62,172 bases of DNA from Caldithrix sp. (GCA_020722815.1 DYKB01000037.1:1-62172); one strand, 5' to 3'; shown: positions 38,515 to 48,045, counted from the first letter of the stretch. Program-made: numbers and translations. The notes: a model not told the origin generated them from the sequence alone.

Positions 38515-40515
38515 TTATTGCTCTTTATACCCTAAAATGTTACGAAGTGGGACAAAATCAAAGTCATTTAACAAACATTCAATCCGATGCTGCATAATAT
38601 CAAAATTACCGCGGCGTCTAAAATTGCCCAGGATCCGATTTCCTTTTTCAAATGAACGCGGATTCAATTCCCAGGTGCGGAGATAAATGTTGGCTGGTTT
38701 ATGAAGATTATTGATATTTTGGATGCCTTTTTTGACAAACCAGTACGGATAGAATCGTAAATAGCCGCCACCGGCGATGGGGATATTTTCACCAAATATT
38801 CGGGCGGTGGAGAGCGGAAATTCAATCAATCCACCATTTTCATTGACGCTGATGACAAAAGGGAAACGGGGTGCATTGGGCAACCCATACATATCATGTT
38901 TTACAGGAAAGAGACTGGAATCATATCGAACTCCTTGCTCCAGGAGGATGTCCCAGGCCCAGATGCTTTTGCGGACAATTGAATATCCCGGTGCCCGATA
39001 GCCCAGAATTGGTTCATTAATAATGTGACCCAGCAGGTCGATGGATTTTTTCAGTCCGGTTCGAAATTCATCAGCATTTTGATTGTAAACCAGGGTGTTG
39101 GAATACCCGTGCGTGGAAATTTCATGCCCCAGATCATGAATGGCCTGAATTACTTCTGGATATTTTTCAGCGATCCACCCGTAAACGAAAAAAGTCGCTT
39201 TGGTTTTTCTCTCGGCGAGAAAATCAAGGGTTTTTAATATATCCAGGATGATCTCTTCATGTGAAAAAACGTCCCAATCTTCAATATTGATGGTGAGGGT
39301 ATTTTTTACATCGCCATCAAATTCAATTTTTGGAAATTGCGGGATGCTGGTGACCATATGTGGCTTTTTTTCTTTTTGCGAAAAGTTCGCCAGTTCATCG
39401 CGGTGGCTTTCGATGACGTCAAGTATTTTCATCGATGCTGTTCCATCGCCATAAAGATGACTGGCATGGGCCATCTTTTGATAATGTTGCGGGTCTTCAA
39501 TTAAGGCGATTGCTTCCTGAACGATTTTGCGTAGATTGGTTCCAACTAATTTCGCTGAACCGGCGTCGACGCCCTCCTGGCGTTCGGTTGTTTCACGTAA
39601 AATTAAAGTTGGTTTTCCCAATGAAGTTGCTTCTTCCTGAATTCCACCGGAATCGGTTAAAATAATGTATGAACGTGCCATCAGATGGGCAAATTGTTTA
39701 TAATCCAGGGGGTCAATAATGAGGATTCGATCATAACTTCGTAAAATTTTTTCCGCGGCCCGACGCACGTTTGGATTATAATGAATGGGAAATATTATCC
39801 TCACGTTTGAATGTATTTTCGCAATAATCTCAATGGATTTCATAACTTCTTCAATGGGCTCGCCAAAACTTTCCCGTCGATGGGTGGTGAGGAGAATAAT
39901 TTTGTACTTATCAAAATCAAAATTTTTGAGTTTTTCATCGGCAAATACACAATCCTGTTTCAAAATCATTTGTAACGAATCGATAACCGTATTTCCGGTC
40001 AAAAAAATTCGTTCCGGATCAAAACTTTCACGTAGCAATGCCTGACGCGCTGATTCTGTGGGAACGAAATGAAAATTTGAGATGTTGCCGGTCAATATTC
40101 GGTTGATTTCTTCGGGAAATGGATTGTATTTATTATAGGTGCGTAATCCAGCTTCAACATGACCGACCGGAATTTTCATATAAAACGCGGCCAGGCTCCC
40201 AATAAAGGTCGTGGTGGTATCACCCTGAACCAGGATAATGTCCGGCTTTTCCTTGTTGAGGATGCTTTCCAACCCCTGAAGTGCCCGGCTGGAAACACCA
40301 AACAGACTCTGCTCTTTGGTCATGATATTTAAATCATACGCCGACGTTAATCCAAACAATTTCATGGGCTGATCAAGAATTTCACGATGTTGGGCGGTTA
40401 CCACAACGATGGATTCAAATTTATCTGAACGGGCTTCAATTGCCTTGACAATCGGTGCCATTTTAATCGCTTCTGGACGAGTTCCAAAGATGAGCATAAC
40501 CCGGATTTTTGACAT
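38515..40515 (-). CDS. Fusion: UDP-GlcNAc 2-epimerase (WecB-type) + polysaccharide deacetylase/DUF3473-like domain
   Basis: 666 residues. Residues 1-365 are a full non-hydrolysing UDP-N-acetylglucosamine 2-epimerase, interconverting UDP-GlcNAc and UDP-ManNAc ('MLIFGTRPEAIKMAPIVKAI', 'VQGDTTTTFIGSLAAFYMKI', 'GHVEAGLRT', 'LTDSGGIQEEATSLGKP'). After a linker, about 395-666 is a NodB-type deacetylase of the exosortase-locus class ('LTINIEDWDVFSHEEI', 'KATFFVYGWIAEKYPEVIQA', 'GYRAPGYSI'). Two usually conserved residues differ: the second metal His of the HGYSH motif is Asn ('STHGYSNTLVY'), and the His of the terminal 'HPWE' motif is Arg ('IYLRTWELNP'). The deacetylase half may be inactive or altered. 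I saw no frameshift at the junction. Confidence 0.88.
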   Translation of the reverse strand: MSKIRVMLIFGTRPEAIKMAPIVKAIEARSDKFESIVVVTAQHREILDQPMKLFGLTSAYDLNIMTKEQSLFGVSSRALQGLESILNKEKPDIILVQGDTTTTFIGSLAAFYMKIPVGHVEAGLRTYNKYNPFPEEINRILTGNISNFHFVPTESARQALLRESFDPERIFLTGNTVIDSLQMILKQDCVFADEKLKNFDFDKYKIILLTTHRRESFGEPIEEVMKSIEIIAKIHSNVRIIFPIHYNPNVRRAAEKILRSYDRILIIDPLDYKQFAHLMARSYIILTDSGGIQEEATSLGKPTLILRETTERQEGVDAGSAKLVGTNLRKIVQEAIALIEDPQHYQKMAHASHLYGDGTASMKILDVIESHRDELANFSQKEKKPHMVTSIPQFPKIEFDGDVKNTLTINIEDWDVFSHEEIILDILKTLDFLAERKTKATFFVYGWIAEKYPEVIQAIHDLGHEISTHGYSNTLVYNQNADEFRTGLKKSIDLLGHIINEPILGYRAPGYSIVRKSIWAWDILLEQGVRYDSSLFPVKHDMYGLPNAPRFPFVISVNENGGLIEFPLSTARIFGENIPIAGGGYLRFYPYWFVKKGIQNINNLHKPANIYLRTWELNPRSFEKGNRILGNFRRRGNFDIMQHRIECLLNDFDFVPLRNILGYKEQ

Positions 40516-40589
40516 AAATTTTTCTCTACGTTAGTATTTGATGTATTATCGTTGAGTTCACTCAAAAAAAATTGCTTTTGTCCTTTTAA

Positions 40590-40652
40590 ACGGAGTGAAG
40601 AATCTATATTTTTCACAGGTATCGAGATTCTTCGCTTCATTCAGAATGACGG
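40590..40652. repeat. Dispersed intergenic repeat, copy 2 (inverted relative to copy 1)
   Basis: GAAGAATCT (40597-40605) and AGATTCTTC (40625-40633) form a perfect 9-bp inverted repeat around a 19-nt loop. The right flank reads TTCGCTTCATTCAGAATGAC, the complement of the 'tcattccgagcgaagcgaagaat' motif at 22598-22620. It sits in the 225-nt gap between the fusion gene and the deacetylase gene and holds no ORF. Confidence 0.5.
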
Positions 40653-40740
40653 TGCTATATCGCTTTACAGTGGGCTCATTGTTGATTTCCACGGAAATAA
40701 AAAATTTAAAATATGATAGCCCTTAATTTTGATTTTCAAT

Positions 40741-41694
40741 TTAATTATCCAGCAAATTGATAAGTTGCCGATATGTCATCAAGCTGATTTCATCCGCGCG
40801 GGCTGAAATATAATCGCAAAGCTGATGAAAATATTTCATTTTGGGGATATCAAGTGGATCCAAGTAAACGTTGATGTATGAGTTTGTCTCGATCCCCCAA
40901 TCGATTAATTTTTTGAAAAGCGCAAAATACGCTTCTTCGGTATTATGCACCCAGCGATACGCTAATCGCTGTGAATTAAAAGAATGCCAGGTGTCGAATA
41001 CCGTAAATGGATGTTTGGGACAGGTACTTAATGGAAATTCCCAAATTCCGTTCGCGGCTTGATAAGGTAGCCCCTGCTGCTGATTTTTGGTTATCCAGGT
41101 GGAAGATGAATAACGATAGCCCACCTGTTCCAGGAGTAGATAAATGTCATCGGAAAACAGGTTGCGAAAATGTGGAATTCGGCAACCGATTGGTTCATAA
41201 TTCAGTAGTTTACGACATACTTCATGACCTTGCTCTATTTCCTGTAATTTTTCTGGTAACGGGAGCGTTCGAAATTTTCGGCCGGGATTCAAAATCTCAT
41301 TGTCCGGATGTGAATAGGTATGGTTGATAATTTCATGACCATATTCTAATACCTTTTCATGCGCTCCTGGAAAACGTTCAATCCAATTCCCAACACAGGC
41401 AAAGCTGGTTTTAAATTTATAATTATCAAGAACTTTTAGCAGCTCCGGGAATGCCGTAATATCTTCTTCATAATCACAATCAAATGATAATGTGAGACAC
41501 GCTTTTGTTGACCATTTTTTGGGGCGGTTCAGGTTTTTTTCGTAAATCGACTTGAGAAATTTTTCCGGACAGGTAAATGTCAACAGCCCCATCACGAATT
41601 TATTATTATGATTTTTAATCGCCCAATTGATAAGTTGATCATTCCATTTTTGTATCACTTCTTCTTTTTTCCCCATTTCCAAAATAATAACCAT
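40741..41694 (-). CDS. Polysaccharide deacetylase family protein
   Basis: A 317-residue NodB-fold enzyme with intact motifs: 'ACLTLSFDCDYEED' (catalytic and metal Asp), 'GHEIINHTYSHPDNE' (two metal His in HTYSH) and 'GCRIPHFRNLFSDDIYLLLE' (Arg motif). No signal peptide is visible, so action on a cytoplasmic lipid-linked intermediate is likely. The frame overlaps the end of the kinase gene; in-frame starts at 41694 (ATG), 41676 (ATG) and 41658 (GTG) are all possible and none has an ideal ribosome site. Confidence 0.83.
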   Translation of the reverse strand: MVIILEMGKKEEVIQKWNDQLINWAIKNHNNKFVMGLLTFTCPEKFLKSIYEKNLNRPKKWSTKACLTLSFDCDYEEDITAFPELLKVLDNYKFKTSFACVGNWIERFPGAHEKVLEYGHEIINHTYSHPDNEILNPGRKFRTLPLPEKLQEIEQGHEVCRKLLNYEPIGCRIPHFRNLFSDDIYLLLEQVGYRYSSSTWITKNQQQGLPYQAANGIWEFPLSTCPKHPFTVFDTWHSFNSQRLAYRWVHNTEEAYFALFKKLIDWGIETNSYINVYLDPLDIPKMKYFHQLCDYISARADEISLMTYRQLINLLDN

Positions 41695-42376
41695 AGTATT
41701 CGTATTTATAATATTGGGTCATCACTTTTTCCATATCGTTCATAATAACGCCCAGAATGTTCATCCCTGAATCAGTCATGAGCGTATAGGCCTTTTTTAT
41801 CAGATCTCGTGGTGTTTTACCGGCACGTATAACAAATAATGATCCGTTGGTTTCAGGCCCGATCAGGAGTGCATCACTTACCGGTATAACAGGGGCCGTG
41901 TCGATGATAATTGTATCATAATAAAATTTTATTTCATCAAAAAAACGCTTTAATCGCAAATCCTGAAACGCATCGGTATAAGAAATGGACAAATAACCGC
42001 TGGTCAGGATTCTCAGATTTGGGATCGGGGTTTCTTTAAAACATAATTTTGCCGAGCGTCGATGTTCAATAATTTCGCCAACCCCTTCTTTTCGTTCCAG
42101 ATCGAAAATTTGATGAATCTTCGGATTACGTAAATCAAAATCTACCAACAATACGTTCGCTTCCTGATATTTCGCCATTGTAATTGCTAACAACGCTGCG
42201 GTTGTGCTTTTCCCTTCGCTCATAGTGGCACTGGTAACTAGCAGGTATTGTTTGTCCTGCCCCAGATTGACTTGCTTGAGACGCGAATACAGACGATGGA
42301 ATTCCAGTGATTCAGGCGACTCGGTGTCGTAATATGAAAATATAGGCGTTCGCCTGGTATGTTTTTCGTGGTTCAC
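41639..42376 (-). CDS. BY-kinase, CpsD/CapB-type tyrosine autokinase
   Basis: A 245-residue cytoplasmic bacterial tyrosine kinase that controls polysaccharide chain length with the Wzz-type protein. Walker A is 'SATMSEGKSTTAALLA', Walker A' is 'VLLVDFDLRNPKIHQIFDLE', and Walker B is 'TIIIDTAPVIPVSDALLIG'. The C-terminal tyrosine cluster ('YYKYEYYGYYFG') is the expected autophosphorylation site. It is separate from the membrane adaptor (43837), as in Firmicutes and exosortase loci. The TPR gene lies between the two. Confidence 0.9.
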   Translation of the reverse strand: MNHEKHTRRTPIFSYYDTESPESLEFHRLYSRLKQVNLGQDKQYLLVTSATMSEGKSTTAALLAITMAKYQEANVLLVDFDLRNPKIHQIFDLERKEGVGEIIEHRRSAKLCFKETPIPNLRILTSGYLSISYTDAFQDLRLKRFFDEIKFYYDTIIIDTAPVIPVSDALLIGPETNGSLFVIRAGKTPRDLIKKAYTLMTDSGMNILGVIMNDMEKVMTQYYKYEYYGYYFGNGEKRRSDTKME

Positions 42377-42396
42377 CCCGGAAATTTCTCCTCATG

Positions 42397-43569
42397 TTAG
42401 AAAAATTCGATTTTTAAGCGCTTTTTATTCGCTGCCAGACTGTCAACCTGCAATTCTAACAAAGTATCCAGTAAAAATTCCAGTCCGCGATTTTCATTTT
42501 TAATTAATTTGCGATTTCGATTGGCTTTCTGAAAATTTGAATTTCCTTGCAGCGCTTTGTCAAAATATTTGATTGCATCTTTTTGAAGATAGGCGCCTAG
42601 AATGCTGTAGGCAATTCCCAGATCATTATATAAATCTACGTAATTGGGATAATTGGTGATTGTCATTTTTAATTTTTTAATATAATTCCAGATTGAAGTG
42701 ATATCCAGTTTTTCCTCCTGATTGACCAGCATCAAATAAAAATGATCAATAATTGCCCGTGGATCTGGTTTTTTGATAATTTTATGTGTTTCCAAAAAAA
42801 TATCCAGTGCGTCTTGATAATTCTTTTTTTTAATTGCCTCCAGGCCATAGAAATAAGAGCTCTGTTTATACGCTGGATTTAATTGAGCGGCAGTTTCAAA
42901 TGCTTTGATTGCATTTTCTTCCAAATTAATACTCAATTCATAATCTTCCCGGACAATTGCATTCTTAATATAAGTAAGTCCATACCAATAGTGGGCTTCG
43001 GCATAATAGATATTTAAAGCAACCGCCTTTTCAAATTCTTTGCCAGCCAGGCTGCAGGCGTTTCGTTCGAGGTAAATTTGACCCAGCAAAGTGCGGTAAT
43101 CAGCGTAATCGGGTTTTAATTCCACGGCTTTTTTCAAAAATTTTTCAGCCAATTCAAATGATTTGATTTTATAATTTACTTTACCCAGCGCGAACAGGAC
43201 ATCGTCTTCCTGAGGCATTTTTTCGACGACTTCGCTTAAGAAGCTGAGCGCTTCATCAATTAAATTTTTTCGTAATAATGAATTACCAATCAAGACCGCC
43301 AATCGATGATTGGTTGTTTGAATATAATTCTGAGACAGTTTGAAGAGCAATTCAAATTCATTTTTTCGCTGTAAATGCACCTGTTCGACAAATTGACCTA
43401 TTTCATCAACTGAATTCCAATTACCATGATTGATTTCAAATGTATTCAGTATTATCCCATCCCGAAATAGTGTCGATACAACATTTGGTGAAGCTGGGTC
43501 CAGGCTCGTTTTAATTAAATATTTAAATTGTCTCGATAATAAGGTATCGTTGAGACTAATTGACGACAT
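42397..43569 (-). CDS. TPR-repeat protein of the polysaccharide locus
   Basis: A 390-residue protein with at least five TPR-like helix pairs from about residue 90 ('DVLFALGKVNYKIKSFELAE', 'YRTLLGQIYLERNACSLAGK', 'EAHYWYGLTYIKN', 'DLYNDLGIAYSILGAYLQKD'). There is no signal peptide. TPR proteins are common in exosortase-type and Wzy-type loci and are thought to scaffold synthesis or export components. It is encoded 21 nt upstream of the kinase gene, suggesting interaction. The 5' region (43570-43836) holds no convincing gene. Confidence 0.78.
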   Translation of the reverse strand: MSSISLNDTLLSRQFKYLIKTSLDPASPNVVSTLFRDGIILNTFEINHGNWNSVDEIGQFVEQVHLQRKNEFELLFKLSQNYIQTTNHRLAVLIGNSLLRKNLIDEALSFLSEVVEKMPQEDDVLFALGKVNYKIKSFELAEKFLKKAVELKPDYADYRTLLGQIYLERNACSLAGKEFEKAVALNIYYAEAHYWYGLTYIKNAIVREDYELSINLEENAIKAFETAAQLNPAYKQSSYFYGLEAIKKKNYQDALDIFLETHKIIKKPDPRAIIDHFYLMLVNQEEKLDITSIWNYIKKLKMTITNYPNYVDLYNDLGIAYSILGAYLQKDAIKYFDKALQGNSNFQKANRNRKLIKNENRGLEFLLDTLLELQVDSLAANKKRLKIEFF

Positions 43570-43836
43570 AAAATAAATTATTCTCCTGAATATGGATTGT
43601 TATATTGATTTGAACGGTTTTTAAAAATCCCTGGTTTTGGTTATTATGTGCAACCTGGCCTGATTTTATTTCATTACGGGTAAAATATTTTCGATTTTTC
43701 CGATACCCATTGCACCGTAAAAAGAATTTTTTCATTTAAATTAATTGAGTTCTCAAATATGATAGATCGACTCCAACCGGTGATAGACAGGATCCGGGAG
43801 GAGCTGACTTTATAAATTCTCTTTTTGGCATCAATG

Positions 43837-45396
43837 TTACTTTTTTAAAAAATGAATCAGCAAACCGCTCAAATTAAAAATTGTTGCTACCAGAGATTTT
43901 AATTTTAGTTTATTTTTCCAAACATGTTTTGGTGCTTTCATGTTAATTTTGGGAATCGTTCCCAGTACCACAATTCCTAAAAAATTTTCCACATCATGAA
44001 TATCTTTAAAAGAATCATCAATATATTCCTGGATAAATATGATCATCATTCCCACGGCCAGGCCAACAAATGCCCCCATCATGATAAACCGCACCCGGTT
44101 GGGTTTGACTGGTTTTAATGGACGAAAGGCGGGTTCGACAATTTCGTACTGAACCAGCGCTTCTTTTTGTTTCAGGGCTTGTTGCATTTGGGTGCCGCTT
44201 TTTTGTTGCATCAACTTGAGATAAATTTCACGATAAGACGTGAGTTCATCTTCCAATCGTTTTCGGGTCAAATCAGTTGATGGATCACGGGCGACATTTT
44301 GTTTATAAAGTTTAAGTTTATTGTCCAACTGCTCTTTCTGCCGACGATACGTATCTAATTCTATTTCAATTAATTCCTTCCGAACAATTAAATTTATTTG
44401 ATTTTCATCATCTCCTTGCTCGCGACAGATACGAGTTAATTCCTGGCCGATTCCACCTTTCAAGCCAATAATTTCATTGTTCAGGCGGATGACTTTCGGG
44501 TCTTTCCAGTCATATTGCGTCAGCATTTTAGCCAATTCATCCGCTTTTTCAAAAAGCCGCTGTTTCTGTGACCGGATATAGGGTGTATATTCAATTTTAT
44601 ATTCGCCCATAGTTTCATTAAGCTGGTTATTTATGGTGGTCAGTTGCTCTTGGATTTCATCAATTCGCATTTTAGTTTCAATTTGGGTTGCATTAAGCCG
44701 ATTGAGATCGATGGAAGAAATATTAAAGTTTTCGACCCGGCGATTCAGTACGCTTTGTTCATATTCTGATAGCCGCTGTTCTGCTTCCTTTAATTTTTTA
44801 TAATAAATCTCCAGTTGATCTTCACCAAATTCGACAACGCCTTCGAGTCCTCCCATTTGGGTCTTAATTGAGTTCTGGATGAAAATTTCCGTAAGATTAG
44901 ATGCCATCAAATAGGCTTTCTCGGGCTTATTATTCTGACAGGTGATGGTGATATAATCCATCCCGATATTTTGCACCAGAATAATTTTTTCCAGCCGTTC
45001 CAGCAAAATTTCGTGCATAATTTCATCGAGCGCATAACCGGGTAAATCTTTTTGCTTCTCACGCGCCTGTTCCTGCAATTCCGCATCATCTTTCATATTC
45101 ATCCGATTGATGAGATCAATCAGATTGACCCGACTCAAGACTTTTGACTTAATGATATTGGCCGTTTGCTGGCGTGGGGTCTCCCCTGGCATTAACGTCG
45201 CCATTTCGCGATTGATTAACTGTTCTCCATTAATCATTAACGACGTTGAGGATTCGTATACCGGCTTAACAAAAAAGCTGAAAATATATACCGTTATCGT
45301 GATAATAGCGAACGGTATCAGCAACATTTTTTTCCGACGACGCAAAACCTGCCAATATAGTGGAAAATTGAGTAATTTTTGATTATCTTCGCCCAT
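43837..45396 (-). CDS. Polysaccharide co-polymerase, Wzz/GumC-type chain-length determinant
   Basis: 519 residues with an N-terminal Wzz domain and transmembrane helix (about 25-45, 'LLIPFAIITITVYIFSFFVK'). A long periplasmic coiled-coil follows (about 180-400). The C-terminal proline-rich exit motif 'EPAFRPLKPVKPNRVRF' leads into a second helix ('FIMMGAFVGLAVGMMIIFI'). The short cytoplasmic tail has no kinase domain; the kinase is separate. Together with the Wza-type gene 8 nt away it would form the trans-envelope export complex. Confidence 0.9.
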   Translation of the reverse strand: MGEDNQKLLNFPLYWQVLRRRKKMLLIPFAIITITVYIFSFFVKPVYESSTSLMINGEQLINREMATLMPGETPRQQTANIIKSKVLSRVNLIDLINRMNMKDDAELQEQAREKQKDLPGYALDEIMHEILLERLEKIILVQNIGMDYITITCQNNKPEKAYLMASNLTEIFIQNSIKTQMGGLEGVVEFGEDQLEIYYKKLKEAEQRLSEYEQSVLNRRVENFNISSIDLNRLNATQIETKMRIDEIQEQLTTINNQLNETMGEYKIEYTPYIRSQKQRLFEKADELAKMLTQYDWKDPKVIRLNNEIIGLKGGIGQELTRICREQGDDENQINLIVRKELIEIELDTYRRQKEQLDNKLKLYKQNVARDPSTDLTRKRLEDELTSYREIYLKLMQQKSGTQMQQALKQKEALVQYEIVEPAFRPLKPVKPNRVRFIMMGAFVGLAVGMMIIFIQEYIDDSFKDIHDVENFLGIVVLGTIPKINMKAPKHVWKNKLKLKSLVATIFNLSGLLIHFLKK

Positions 45397-45404
45397 ATTT
45401 TAAA

Positions 45405-46370
45405 CTATCTTATCACCTGATAAAGTAATACTGACATTCCTGCCGACAGGGCAGTTGTAATTACGCTTAACGTCATTTGCTGCCAGAAACCGTTCACCTG
45501 ATCGCCTGGGATGATGATGGTGTCATTCGGATTAATGATAATTGGCCGCGACATGACGATGCTATTATTATTTTCTAAATTTACAATTGTTACTGTTGAT
45601 GATGTTTGTTGTCGTGAAATAATGCGGACCGATTTTAAATTTGCCGTTGGAGAAATTCCACCAACCAATGCCAATACTTCCAATAACGTGGTATTTTCTG
45701 ATATCTGATAGTTGCCCGGATTGTTCACCGCCCCATAGACGTAGACCATATTTTGCTGCGCTAAAGGTGACGACTGCCGTACATTGGGGGTTGTGTTGGG
45801 CAACGCTGGTACAAAAATGGTATCTCCCTTGTATAATGGTGGTAATTTTGAAAGGTCACCATCATTTAAATATTTGGGGAGATCGACGACAATTTTTTTA
45901 CCTTTTTCAAATCCCCCCCGAATAATTGTTACGGTATTAAGGGATGCCTGCTCAGTTGGTCCACCCGCTTCTAAAATCGCGTCCCACAGGTTGGGAATGA
46001 CTTCGAATGTTTTTTTGCCGGGTGTCCGCACCTGACCCGTTAAATAAATTTTATTACTTCCATATTGTCGAACAACCACTGATGCCTGGGTAATACTGGA
46101 ATTGAAAATAGAAATTTTATCGACAATTTTTCGCCCCAATTGTGATGGCGTCAGACCGGACGCGGTTAGGCTCCCAACGACGGGGATGACGATACGACCA
46201 TCCTGGCTGACCCGGACGTTGGTGTTCAATTGTGGCTCCTGCCAAAAGCTGATTTCGAGCTCATCTTCAGCTCCAATCACATATTCTTCCTGATTTGTTT
46301 GCGCCTGAACATAGTCCATTACGAAAAGACACAACAAAAAGATGAAAGTATATCTTTTGAATTTTTTCAT
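45405..46370 (-). CDS. wza: Polysaccharide export protein, Wza-type (Poly_export + SLBB)
   Basis: 321 residues. Signal peptide 1-24 ends 'VQAQ'. A Poly_export domain at about 28-110 ('EYVIGAEDELEISFWQEPQL', 'DGRIVIPVVGSL', 'GLTPSQLGRKI') and SLBB domains ('KIYLTGQVRTPGKKTFEV' and 'MVYVYGAVNNPGNYQI') follow. The C-terminus ends in a hydrophobic helix ('MTLSVITTALSAGMSVLLYQ'), equivalent to the helix that crosses the outer membrane in Wza. Unlike E. coli Wza there is no lipobox Cys. It forms the exit pore for the polysaccharide. Confidence 0.9.
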   Translation of the reverse strand: MKKFKRYTFIFLLCLFVMDYVQAQTNQEEYVIGAEDELEISFWQEPQLNTNVRVSQDGRIVIPVVGSLTASGLTPSQLGRKIVDKISIFNSSITQASVVVRQYGSNKIYLTGQVRTPGKKTFEVIPNLWDAILEAGGPTEQASLNTVTIIRGGFEKGKKIVVDLPKYLNDGDLSKLPPLYKGDTIFVPALPNTTPNVRQSSPLAQQNMVYVYGAVNNPGNYQISENTTLLEVLALVGGISPTANLKSVRIISRQQTSSTVTIVNLENNNSIVMSRPIIINPNDTIIIPGDQVNGFWQQMTLSVITTALSAGMSVLLYQVIR

Positions 46371-46437
46371 AGCTACTTTCGGTTATATCTGCTTTAAAAA
46401 TTTTTAGTAATTAATCATTTCTGAATGTTCATTTTCA

Positions 46438-48045
46438 TTATTGAAATAGAATATTAACCTGATTGCTCAACGTATATTGGTTTGAGCGATTAAAGACCGC
46501 TATTCGATAATAATACATTTGATTCTGGTGTAAATTGAAATCAATAAAAGCTGTCTGCGCACGCTGATTATTTATGGCGATCGGTGTGACTGGCAATATC
46601 GATATCGGCTGTTCAGAACGATAAATGTAATAGGCTGCAAAATCATCATCCCAGTTTTGTGACCATGTCAGGCTGACACTATCGGCATTAATTATCTGCG
46701 GTTGCGCCAATAAAATAGCCTGCGGCGCACCGTTTTCAGGTGTTAAGCGAATCATTATCTCATTACTCCAACTGGAGCGACCGTCCAGATTAGTTACCTG
46801 AATCCGAAAATAGTAGTGTTGATTCCGGGTCAATCCACGAACAAAGTATTTTGTCTGACTTCGAGTGGTAATCATCGTATCCGCACTTAATCCGTCGTAC
46901 ATTTCTGATTGGTTAGAATGAAATACTTGATAGTACGCAAAATCGCTATCGAGATTTTCGGTCCAGTTGAGTCTAATTACATCCAGGTTTGGATTGGATA
47001 TTGGAAATAATTGGACCGGAATTGGCGTTCTGTTGATAGTCATGAACGTATTCGGCTTTGTAAGCCGGGCCTCATTTCCTGCATTATCGACAAATCGGCC
47101 GGATAAAGGAGCCTGATTTCCCTGAGCGGTTGGTGGTATGACAATTCTAACTTCAAAAACATTGTCATTCGCTACCAGATCGCCATGGGTTCCATCGTTG
47201 TATAATGGGATTTGCCAGTTTCCTATCAGAATTTGGGCGGTACCAAATTGATCGATTGTTACCATTCGCAGATGCAAGGTGTCCAAAGTTACCAGTGCAC
47301 GGCCGGCTGAGTTTTCAAAAATATTCAAGATTTGTGCCTGTGTATCCAGCATAATGCTGTCACTGGTCATTAAATATGTCTGGCTGGCCGGAATTTTGAA
47401 TCGGGCATAAACCCGTTTTATGCCATCCCCTGGTGGAAGTGACCAGTTTATGTCAGAAATAAATGCCTGTCCAGATCGTAACAACTGCGTGGAATCATTA
47501 CTTAACCAGAGCGAATCCGTTTCGGCCGGGGCCGTACAGTGGATATTCACCGAGGTTTGGTTGGTATATTTTAAACTGGTTGATGTTTGGTTTCCTGCTT
47601 CATTATTGACATTAATCGAGATTGAAAATAGATTCGCGGTGATCTGAATTTTTGAAGATCGGGGACTGATATGACCCGCAGTACCAATCGCCTGTATTTG
47701 ATATTCACCAGGCGGTTGACCCGTAAGGAGACGATCAATAAAATATTTGTTTTGTGTTTCTCCCGCGAGTTGTGTTACCTTACTATTAAGGACTTGCCGG
47801 AAAATGACAAATTTTTCAATTGGGATGGATTCCGGGTAACTCCACGAAAGTTTTACCGTATTGTTTTGGAGCAGCGCGCTTACCTGCGCCGGGGCGGGCA
47901 AATCGCGCTGAAAAGAATCCCGTGGATCGGCTGGTTGTTTTTCACAACTAATTTGAAAGATAAAAAAAAACAGCACGAAAACGCGATACAATAGCGTCAT
48001 CAGATCAGGAAAGCGTGGACAATCAGGATTGATATTGAATTTCAT
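46438..48045 (-). CDS. Lipoprotein with fibronectin type III domains, polysaccharide-locus associated
   Basis: 535 residues. The start at 48045 is supported by AAAGG upstream. A hydrophobic stretch (about 18-33) leads to 'FQISCEKQP', a probable lipidation Cys. FN3-like domains follow at about 55-130 ('NNTVKLSWSYPESIPIEKFV'), 345-435 ('NPNLDVIRLNWTENLDSDFA') and 445-530 ('NADSVSLTWSQNWDDDFAAY'), with an Ig-like region between them. It is probably on the periplasmic face or surface, perhaps retaining the polymer. Function is not known. Confidence 0.75.
   Translation of the reverse strand: MKFNINPDCPRFPDLMTLLYRVFVLFFFIFQISCEKQPADPRDSFQRDLPAPAQVSALLQNNTVKLSWSYPESIPIEKFVIFRQVLNSKVTQLAGETQNKYFIDRLLTGQPPGEYQIQAIGTAGHISPRSSKIQITANLFSISINVNNEAGNQTSTSLKYTNQTSVNIHCTAPAETDSLWLSNDSTQLLRSGQAFISDINWSLPPGDGIKRVYARFKIPASQTYLMTSDSIMLDTQAQILNIFENSAGRALVTLDTLHLRMVTIDQFGTAQILIGNWQIPLYNDGTHGDLVANDNVFEVRIVIPPTAQGNQAPLSGRFVDNAGNEARLTKPNTFMTINRTPIPVQLFPISNPNLDVIRLNWTENLDSDFAYYQVFHSNQSEMYDGLSADTMITTRSQTKYFVRGLTRNQHYYFRIQVTNLDGRSSWSNEIMIRLTPENGAPQAILLAQPQIINADSVSLTWSQNWDDDFAAYYIYRSEQPISILPVTPIAINNQRAQTAFIDFNLHQNQMYYYRIAVFNRSNQYTLSNQVNILFQ

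Noticed and set aside
43570..43760. About 59-codon minus-strand frame starting MKKFFLRCNGYRKN between the TPR and Wzz genes
   Set aside because: It has no ribosome site, runs into the TPR gene start in another frame, and has a composition like translated intergenic DNA.
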